A stretch of DNA of 64,000 nt. Source: Alnus glutinosa. Lineage: Eukaryota > Streptophyta > Magnoliopsida > Fagales > Betulaceae. The DNA is taken from assembly GCF_958979055.1 (NCBI RefSeq), contig NC_084898.1:4501001-4565000 (forward strand). Direction: 5' to 3'. The notes under the pieces were generated by a model, which ran no database searches, was not told the origin of the DNA, and saw nothing but the letters and a program-made list of their open reading frames with translations. Both the position numbers and the translations under genes were made by a program. This document shows, in pieces, positions 56,890 through 64,000 of this stretch; position 1 is the first letter of the stretch; each line of letters opens with the position of its first letter.

Positions 56890-57640
56890 GGGTAATCTGC
56901 CACTAAAATGAGTGGCACGTAGCAGTCTAATGTGCGATATTGTGAGCACGAACATTCGCGCTCTTGTCAATCTTGGTTGCTGATCAGGCCCGCTGCTAAA
57001 AGTGCCAAGTAAACCAAGAGTACCAGAAACAAAGGAGGGCAATTCTTCAATTAGCAATAAGGCCACTGCGTTGGAGACTAAGGATAACAATGAATCATGA
57101 GTCTCGTTCAAGAAGGATATCTTGACAATATTGGTGACTAATTGTTGTTTGAACAACGAAGTGGGAAGCTTGTGCCTCACCAACAATTGGGTCACAAAGA
57201 GAAGAGATGTATTATACGTACATCTTCCTTTTGTTCTTCTCCCAACCTTACACTTTTGAAAATTATTATTGAATATGTGGGGTGTATATGAGAGACCCAC
57301 ATGAACCCCACAGATTCAATGATATTTTTTAAAAGTGGGAGAATAAGAGAAAGACGAGAGCAGGAAATGAATCATTTCTCTTCCGGGAAAGTGGAGCAGA
57401 GAGGGCAAAGGTAGTTTTGATCGTTTTCAAGGTTGAGGTAGGAGACTAGAGTAGAGTGGATTGGGACACATTCCAAATGATTTTCCACATGAAGAGTTTG
57501 TGTTTTTGTGAAGGATTTTCAATTTCCAAAAGTTTCCCACTCAGATTCAATGTTAGGAATGGCATTGACGCTGGGGAGAGAGAAAGATTTTGAAAGGATT
57601 AGATCATTTAATTAGTCTAAGAGAAGGATTACAGTCTGAG
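56890..57640 (-). pseudogene. Decayed LINE ORF2 C-terminus (zf-RVT and RNase H remnants)
   Basis: On the minus strand, about 57520-57380 gives KHKLFMWKIIWNV. After a frame change it gives NLENDQNYLCPLCSTFPEE, a zf-RVT zinc knuckle as in plant L1-type elements. Further on, about 57200-56930, one frame reads GEAQASHFVVQTTISHQYCQ, then DILLERDS, and later KSANVRAHNIAH. This matches the RNase H domain that follows zf-RVT in these elements, broken by several stop codons. Order and spacing agree with one dead element. No poly(A) tail or TSD identified; a MITE lies at its 3' side. Confidence 0.75.
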
Positions 57641-58164
57641 TGGGTGTTTAGGGGGTGGGTTTAAAGAGGGGCAGGTTCATCTTGTTTGATGACAGATTGA
57701 GATTGGAGAATGCTTTTCCACACAAAGGATGCATTTGAGGGACGAGAGGCTTGGAGGAAAGACACATTTTTAAGGTATTTAGATTTGAGAGCATGTGCCC
57801 AATAAAGGGAGGGGGAGTTTGTGTGCATTTTGCCTACCTAGCTAGCTTAGATTTGTGGGTTTTGTTGTTGTCCCACATGAGTCTGATCGATCTCAGTCCA
57901 ACTAAGGAGGTAGGATGGCAAATAAAATGCAAGGATTTGAGGGTGAGGTTATGTTTTATTTTTCTCTTTTTTAAGTTTCCACAAAATTTGTTTGAACATT
58001 TTATCCAAAGTGAAACCACATGAGGCTAGCCCCTAAGATGCAGCCTAACCCACACACCTAACCCCGACCAAACTCGAGACTAAAACTTGAAGAACCCGCA
58101 CCTAGCCTCGACCCAACCAAACCTAGTCCCTTAGAACGTTGCAACCCAATTAACACAACTTTAT
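57641..58164. other. Intergenic DNA, possible further LINE debris
   Basis: A 90-codon plus-strand frame (57751-58023) has no recognisable domain. The surrounding purine-rich text may be more retroelement debris. No gene supported. Confidence 0.4.
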
Positions 58165-58460
58165 AATAGAATTGACAATTTTTTACACGATCTGTAAGCT
58201 CGACACGAAATTAAAGGATTAGGGTTGAGAATTCTGACCCGTTTAATTAAATTGGCTTGGCTAGAATTAACCTGTATTATCTTATATTTAGGCTTTGACA
58301 CGACCTGAACTTTACACACGACATAATAGCTGGTAATTTTTGACATAACTCACGAACTCAATGTAAAATTAAAGAGTTAAAATTAAAAAGTTCGAACCGT
58401 TTTAATTAAATAAGTTGAGACGTCGAGTTAGAGTTGATCTATATAATATTATACCCACGA
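58165..58460. mobile_element. hAT-like MITE, third copy
   Basis: Shows TTGACAATTTTTTACACGATC, two GTTTAATTAAATTGGC-like blocks and GTTGATCTATATAATATTAT, as in 19170-19495. Its own right end is missing. Confidence 0.6.
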
Positions 58461-58650
58461 AGTGCAACCTTTATAGTGCTTATTGTGGCATGGAAAAAGC
58501 ATATGGGTAGTCCAGGTACTGGAATCACTATGCATGCATGTGTAGTAGAAACAGCTTGCAACTTTCATGTCTTGCACGTCCTCTGCCCTACTGCCTCCAT
58601 CACATCACGCGTGCAAACTTTAACCAAGCCTAAATCAATTGTTTAGAATC

Positions 58651-58653
<3 letters not shown>

Positions 58654-58688
<35 letters not shown>
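58654..58688. repeat. (TA)n microsatellite
   Basis: About 17 TA units directly before element H copy 2. Confidence 0.9.
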
Positions 58689-58694
<6 letters not shown>

Positions 58695-58704
58695 CCTAAC
58701 AAGC

Positions 58705-59642
58705 ATGAGTGGTTCGAGTCTTAGACGGCTTAGGTGGTCACCTAATTAAGGCCCCCAATTCATAATTATATAATAAATATATTTTTTTAAAAAAAATATG
58801 AAGGCTCAAAAAAATATTTTAAGCTTCTAATATGGTAAAAAGTTAATAAAATAATATTTAATTTAGGCCCCCACTTAATAATTGTACAAGTCTCCAAGGG
58901 GTAGCTCAATTGGTTAGGGATCACGCCTCATGAAGCGGAGGTAACTAGTTCGAATTCCCCTTCCCTCCTCTTGTGTGGACATGTCAAAAAAAAAAAAATT
59001 ATACAATAAATGTTATTTCCAAAACAAATTTTAAGACTCTAATTAAGGCACTCAATCATGGTAAAAGTAATTACAAATTGAAAGTCTAAAAAAAAATCAA
59101 TAAATTCTTGGAAAGTCCCACTTATTTACTCTATTTAAAAATTCTATTTTTACATTCATGAAATTAGTCCAACGTGCACAATTAATGTTTATTTGAATGG
59201 AATGTTTAAAAAAATATGAAAAGTCTTCAAAGTATATAAATTCTCATTTTTTTGCGTTGTGCATAATAGATATAATTACACCCCTGGTGAGTCTTCAATG
59301 TCCAATAATTTTTTCGCATTATATTCTATTACAAATCAATCGTTATATAACTAATTTCTATTTTTCTCTTTATTTTTCTTTAAATCGATCTTATTCGTGT
59401 CTTTAAATCAAGTGATAAGTCATTCTCTATCTAAAATGTTATAAAATAAAATAAAATAAGTTTTAAAATACATTTTACAAATAGAAGAAAGTGCTCTAAT
59501 TGACATATTAAATAAAAAATATAATATAAATATTAAAATTAATTTAATTTAATTTAATTTAATTAATATTTAAATATAAAAAAAAAATAGCCTCACTTAA
59601 ACTTGTCTTCTTAGGCTTCAAAATTTATCAAACCGGCCCTAC
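58705..59642. mobile_element. Dispersed element H, copy 2, with SINE insertion
   Basis: Second copy of 2587-3625, keeping AATTAAGGCCCCCAATTCAT and the terminal TTAGGCTTCAAAATTTATC then CCGGCCCT. It lacks the MITE nested in copy 1 but holds SINE S4. AT-rich and non-coding throughout. Confidence 0.7.
58890..58996 (+). mobile_element. tRNA-derived SINE S4 (best-preserved copy)
   Basis: Reads GTCTCCAAGGGGTAGCTCAA then TTGGTTAGGGATCACGCC, CATGAAGCGGAGG, B-box AGTTCGAATTCC, CTCTTGTGTGGACATGTC and an A-tail. Flanks AATTGTACAA (58880-58889) and AATTATACAA (58997-59006) differ at one base. The empty site is in element H copy 1 near 2950. Confidence 0.9.
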
Positions 59643-60221
59643 TAACAAGGACGAATTACCGACCAGCACACTGAACCTTGACTTCTTAAACAACTTTCAA
59701 ATTTGATCCTCCATATCAATCACTATGCATAAGCATGATGGGCATAACTCATTAACATTGATATAACTTTTAAAATAATAATTAAATTAAATATATAACA
59801 TTGCTCGTGCCTAAAGGCAATGCCATGACCGTCGAGTTTTGAATCTTGGTGCATGACAACTGATCGAGTGCTACATTTTTTTATATCTCACAAAGGTGGT
59901 GGGCTCTTTGGTATTTATTATGTTGTTATGTTTATTGTACCTAAAGCTTTTCAAGGTTTAATTTGAAAAGGCTAATACCATAAAGCTCAATATATAATAT
60001 ATATACTCAAATAAAATACATTCCCTTTAATTCACTTTTAAATCTCCACTCAAATTCATGGAGATAATTAAATATGAAGTGTACGTGCATGGTATATAGT
60101 CTTCTTCTTTAATTAGTGTTTGCCAAGGAAAGCCTACCCACAAAGTTGGCACATATACTACTCGGATAAAGTTTCCTTACAATATTCAACTAGGAAGAAA
60201 CATAGAATTTTCATCATCTAA
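59643..60221. other. AT-rich intergenic DNA, no gene seen
   Basis: No open frame, RNA gene or element end that I can support. Confidence 0.5.
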
Positions 60222-60405
60222 AACGTGCGGTTTTGAAAAAATGGCAATTTCATAACATAGTTAATAAATCGTACATTTTTTAAAATGCTCTTTTTTACGG
60301 TTTGAAAATGTAAATTTTTTGACGTTTTTAAAACCGTCATTTTTTCAAACACTCCTAAAATGGGATGCCTTTTGTAATTCTATTTAAAACGTGCTTTTAG
60401 CTTGC
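60222..60405. repeat. AAATCGCA/TGCGATTT-type repeat
   Basis: Contains GTGCGGTTTTGAAAAAATGG, TTACGGTTTGAAAATG and TTTTTAAAACCGTC motifs. A divergent member of the family in the HMA5 and GPX introns. Confidence 0.5.
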
Positions 60406-60758
60406 AAAATCACGGGACCAAAATACTCTTTAAAAGAAAAGGATAAAAAAGAAAAGAAAATCAAACTACTACCAAACCTTTGCAATTATATGCATTTCAA
60501 TGATTTCATATATGAAGAACTAGTTGATTATATGTCAAATTCTCAACCAAAAGTACCTAGAAAGAAAGGTCAAGCTCAAAGTGTCGCATTGGGTCAGCGA
60601 AGAGACTTCAATGCTTAAGTCAAAATTTATCTTGAATAAAGAAAATAACTTAAAAAAAAGTAAAAGAATAAGAGTTTTTGGCTAAAATTGAACATACCTC
60701 TTAATGACCCAATTCCCTTCTCTTTATGAAGTATTGTTTTCCGCGGGTTCTCTGTTAG

Positions 60759-60939
60759 GGGAATTGATTGTTGGGGGACGAAAAACCGTCCCCCAACCGG
60801 CATATATAATAAATAAATGTTTTTTTAATCAAAAAGCAATTCTAATGTCACATCAGAATTGCTTTTTGATTAAAAAACCATTTATTAATCAAAAGGGAGG
60901 GCAAGGGGACGGTAACCCGTCCCCTGCCAATCAGCCCTC
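60759..60939. mobile_element. MITE with perfect 9-bp TSD and nested hairpins
   Basis: A 181-bp element flanked by identical CTCTGTTAG (60750-60758 and 60940-60948). Ends GGGGAATTGATTG and CAATCAGCCCTC are complementary with gaps. Inside are GGGGGACG...CGTCCCCC, GGGGACGG...CCGTCCCC, and a perfect 23-bp hairpin whose arms meet around AATGTCACATC. Mutator-type by TSD. Confidence 0.9.
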
Positions 60940-60948
60940 CTCTGTTAG

Positions 60949-62107
60949 GGGAAAGGTTTATGGGCTCGCGAATTTGATTATGTGGCCCCCCACACCCTTA
61001 GGCACACATATTTTAGTCTCTAAAAATAAAAAAAATGTTAGTAGTCCGGCCAGGTGACACAATCCTTCTTAGTCAGGTTGAATCTGGCTAGCCTATAAGG
61101 TTTTATTGAGACTGGGCTGGCCATCGGGCAATATTAAAGGCTCCTCTTTTTAAGGCTTATTGGTACAGTACCGGAAATATAATATAAATATATATATTAC
61201 AAGAGATATGATAGAGTAATAAGGGTGCAGCATAAAATGGATTTAGAAGAACACCTCCTTATATAGATCAAAAACTTTAAGGGTTCATTAATATATGGTA
61301 TGTGTTAACTATGGGAGAATAAAGAACCACTTTGTTCCAAAAATATGATACATAGAACCAACTGAAATGACAGTAAAACATTATAGTTTCTGCTTGATGC
61401 CTTTTTTTTTTTTTTTTTTCTTTGAAACATGGAAGTCTTCTTGGATCCAAGAAAGCATAAAGACTTTTATAGAACATGATATAATGATGGCGAATTGCAA
61501 GTTGAATTTGAACACACGAGTCAATCTTCATCATTTATGTCATGTTGTGAATGCAATTCACTAATAGTCAAGTCATGTTATTCTAATTATCCACCTTTAG
61601 TGCTTTTTTCAAGGATTGAAGGTCCAATTCTTGTTTCAGCAACAATTTTTATTTATTTATTTCTTCTTCTTCTTCTCATCTTTACTTAAGAAGGGTGGAA
61701 ATTAATTTGCTATTTATCAAATTCATTTGTAGCTAGTTGGTGTTAAATCATCCTAAAAGTTTAAGTCACCGTTGAATATTCAACTGAAATGAAAGGTGTA
61801 TTGACAGAGATAAAGTTCGAACTTAAGACATTTGACTTTGATATCATATAAAATCATCACTTATTTTAAAAGTTTAAACTAGTAAGAAATGATAAAAATC
61901 GGGATCACGACCCCAAGAAATTAATGCAAGAACTTAACCATTAGTAGGCAGCCTGTTTACAAGGGATACACAAGTGAATTCACTTTAGTCACAATAGTTG
62001 CTCAAAGGGCAGACATAAAAAAGCATCAAGGAGAAAAAGGTAGCACAATGTTCAATCCCACCCTTATTTTATCATTGATGATGACCCCCACCCCCCTTAG
62101 CTTTTTC

Positions 62108-62148
<41 letters not shown>

Positions 62149-62970
62149 TTTCCATTTAATAGTAAATGCTGCAGAGTTTATATACTTTATAGTATATATA
62201 TGATCAGATGATTAATTTAAATAAATAAAATGGCTGTAAGCAACAAGCATGAACATTTTAGTGCCATTAATTAAATGTGGCAGTAGTTAAAGAGGAAAGA
62301 AGAACAGAGACAAAAGGATGGACTATATATAAATAATATTTAATCCTTTTCCTTGGTTCCTTTATTAAGGTTAATTTTAACTTATAAGGTTAATTTTAAC
62401 TTATAAACTGACGTAATAGTCTATATTATACTGTCACGTCGACCACACTAAAATTTAAGAAAAAAAAATACACGTACTCCCCTTCGAACTACGTACATAC
62501 CACCTGATTGACGGCATGTGTCGGATGGAGGAAAGGCAGGACCAGCTAATGCTTTGCGGGTTTTGTCTGCAGGTGTCTCAACTGGCATGGGGGAAAAAGG
62601 CCGATGTTTTCCCCCCCGTCGGTCACATGCCAAACAGCCAAACAAGGTGGTGGCATGGGCCAATTTTTAGGAAGAGTTTAGAAGCCAGAAGCTTCTCGCT
62701 AAGAGAGTGCATGATAGCAATATAGCATATACATATAGCAAATGTGTGTCTGCATCTTGGAATCTTCCACCAGAATTTCCTTGGCCAGGGAGTCGGGACC
62801 CAGATTCAGGCCACAGAGAGTAAGTGGGAGATAGCATGCTCCAACGCCGCCCCTTGGTTTCCTTCAAAAAAAAACCGCCGCCCCTTGGATTTTTCCCCTT
62901 TTTAAAAAATTAAAAAAAATTATATATATATATATTTTAAAATTTTAATTTTATTTAATTTTATTTTTTT
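60949..62970. other. Intergenic DNA with microsatellites, no gene supported
   Basis: Holds a T-run (61400-61418), a (CT)n at 62114-62142 and small frames without similarity. Frames at 62448-62867 on both strands show no recognisable domain. A heat-shock-element-like AGAAGCTTCT lies at 62688-62697, far from any start. Confidence 0.45.
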
Positions 62971-63065
62971 GACGTGTTCGCACAAGAGGGGAAGGAAGAT
63001 TCAAACTAGTGATCTCCGTTTCATGAAACGTGGTTCCCAGCCGATTGAGCTATCTCTTAAAGATA
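62971..63065 (-). mobile_element. tRNA-derived SINE S5
   Basis: Minus-strand copy: AGATTCAAACTAGTGATC (mutated B-box complement), TTTCATGAAACG and AGCCGATTGAGCTATC (A-box complement), after a T-rich tail. The B-box change suggests it cannot be transcribed. Flanking TTTTATTTTT-like repeats may be the TSD. Confidence 0.85.
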
Positions 63066-63799
63066 CTTTTATTTTTATCATTCGAAGGACATTGACAACT
63101 TTTTAGTAATTTGGAAAGACATTGTCAATTGAGTTGTAGTTTTAGAGAGCTATGTAGACTTTTCCCAAAAAAAAAAAATTATGCTTTTTTGCTTCTTTTT
63201 TCCTTGTAATTTTTTTAAATTTTTTATAAGTATATTTTTGTCATTTTTTGTACAAAGGTACATCGCAATTTTCCGGTAATTTGGAGAAAGATCTTTTCCA
63301 TTTTTCATTTCAAATGAAATGCAGAGGAGTCAGTTCCTTAATCAAGAGGGGTCAAACTGTCCAAAAAAATAAATAAATAACAATTTTGTCTATCTTAAAA
63401 TAAGAAACCGACTCCTCTCCATTTTAAATCTTAATTTGTTTTTAGAGAAACATTGCTTCAATTTATTACAAAAAATTTCTAATAATTTAAGAAAAATTAA
63501 TTTTTAAAATATAATTATTTAAAAATTAACGTGAAAAATGTCACGTAGACTGATCACGTCACAAATTATAAAAGCTACTAACTAAAGTTGAATGAGTAGC
63601 AAGGCACGTGAATATTTTCCATAAAGTCACAAATCAGTCCAAGAGACTAGAAAACAAAGAAAAAACTATCATATTTCCACAAACACCCCCGGCCCACATG
63701 GGCCACATACCCCAAAACCCAAACCAAATAAATGCCCCCCCTGGAAAAGCCGATCGAAGCTAACCAGCCACTACTGAAAAAGCCTTCCTTCCCACAACC
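63066..63799 (+). promoter_or_regulatory. Upstream region of the terminal gene, ACGT-rich
   Basis: Four ACGT cores occur within 80 bp: 63529-63532, 63543-63546, 63556-63559 and the G-box CACGTG at 63605-63610. All lie about 190-270 bp before the ATG at 63800. Such clusters are typical targets of plant bZIP and bHLH factors. Binding is inference only. Confidence 0.4.
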
Positions 63800-64000
63800 A
63801 TGTCCATGCCACCCCTGCGAGCATCACTACTCATGATCGTGCCGGCGGTGGTGTTTCACCTCCACCTCCTCGCTACCGTCACCTCCACTTCGACGGCAGC
63901 AGCAGGCTCATCAAAAAACACCGTACCGCGCTACCCTGATTTCCAACACTTCAAAGTGAAAGAAACCATCGCCGAGATCAGAACCAACAAGCCCACCAAG
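63800..64000 (+). CDS. N-terminus of a predicted secreted or membrane protein (partial)
   Basis: Open from the ATG at 63800 to the window end, 67 codons, GC-richer than the flanks. Residues 1-35 (MSMPPLRASLLMIVPAVVFH...) form a likely signal peptide with cleavage near the alanine-rich stretch TSTSTAAAGSS. The mature part starts with PRYPDFQHFKVKETIAEIR. I do not recognise the family. The Kozak-like context and a 5' leader with a C-rich stretch support the start. No in-frame ATG was identified further upstream. Confidence 0.7.
   Translation, partial: MSMPPLRASLLMIVPAVVFHLHLLATVTSTSTAAAGSSKNTVPRYPDFQHFKVKETIAEIRTNKPTK

Noticed and set aside
56839..57300. 153-codon minus-strand open frame as a hypothetical protein gene
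   Set aside because: An adjacent frame shows stop-broken RNase H motifs after a zf-RVT remnant, so this is an out-of-frame product of a dead LINE.
58890..58970. A tRNA gene (A-box, B-box and CAT loop)
   Set aside because: No consistent acceptor or anticodon stems, an A-tail and target duplications are present, and four relatives lie in the window. It is a SINE.
1..64000. LTR retrotransposons, CRISPR arrays, rRNA, phage or operon structures
   Set aside because: No paired LTRs with gag-pol, no regular spacer arrays, no rRNA and no prokaryotic gene organisation were seen on either strand.

Overview
The window is nuclear DNA of a flowering plant, almost certainly a eudicot. It has spliced genes with GT-AG introns and long AT-rich intergenic DNA full of small transposons. 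Every recognisable protein is closest to a plant family. A woody rosid seems likely from the repeat style, but I cannot name the species.

Five complete protein genes and the start of a sixth are supported. They are: (1) an HMA5-type copper P1B-ATPase, + strand, six exons, 13426-20102, 993 aa; (2) a theta-class glutathione S-transferase, - strand, seven exons, 27815 down to 21275, 250 aa, ending in a peroxisomal SKM tripeptide; (3) a multiple-C2-domain transmembrane protein (MCTP), + strand, intronless coding region 32431-35460 behind a 5'-UTR intron; (4) a GT47 exostosin-type glycosyltransferase of the xyloglucan galactosyltransferase clade, + strand, 37606-39342; (5) a GPX6-type glutathione/thioredoxin peroxidase, + strand, six exons, 46823-50407, 235 aa; (6) the first 67 codons of a secreted or membrane protein at 63800, cut by the window end. 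Exon joins were checked by hand for GT-AG boundaries and reading phase. The genes are not an operon. Copper transport, GST and GPX all touch metal or oxidative stress, but nothing here shows co-regulation.

Layout: 1-5000 is repeat-rich. 5195-12457 is a tandem duplication of a roughly 3.6 kb non-coding unit. 12458-20102 holds HMA5 and its promoter. 20103-27960 is GSTT, with introns containing a truncated LINE, a minisatellite and a 1.3 kb foldback element. 27960-39342 holds the MCTP and GT47 genes. 40432-46685 holds two copies of the GPX promoter region; the gene-proximal copy is split by a 3.4 kb Mutator-like element with 600-bp terminal inverted repeats. 46823-50407 is GPX. 50408-63799 is gene-poor, with SINEs, MITEs, tandem duplications and a decayed LINE.

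The most informative structure is the transposon stratigraphy. Because two segments are duplicated, empty sites can be read directly from the paralogous copy. This gives exact target-site duplications (TSDs) for a SINE (14 bp) and for several Mutator-type elements (9 bp). The Mutator-like element upstream of GPX carries possible captured host sequence and a cluster of four adjacent hairpins. No CRISPR, operon, phage or other prokaryotic-style system is present, and I do not claim a new biological system.
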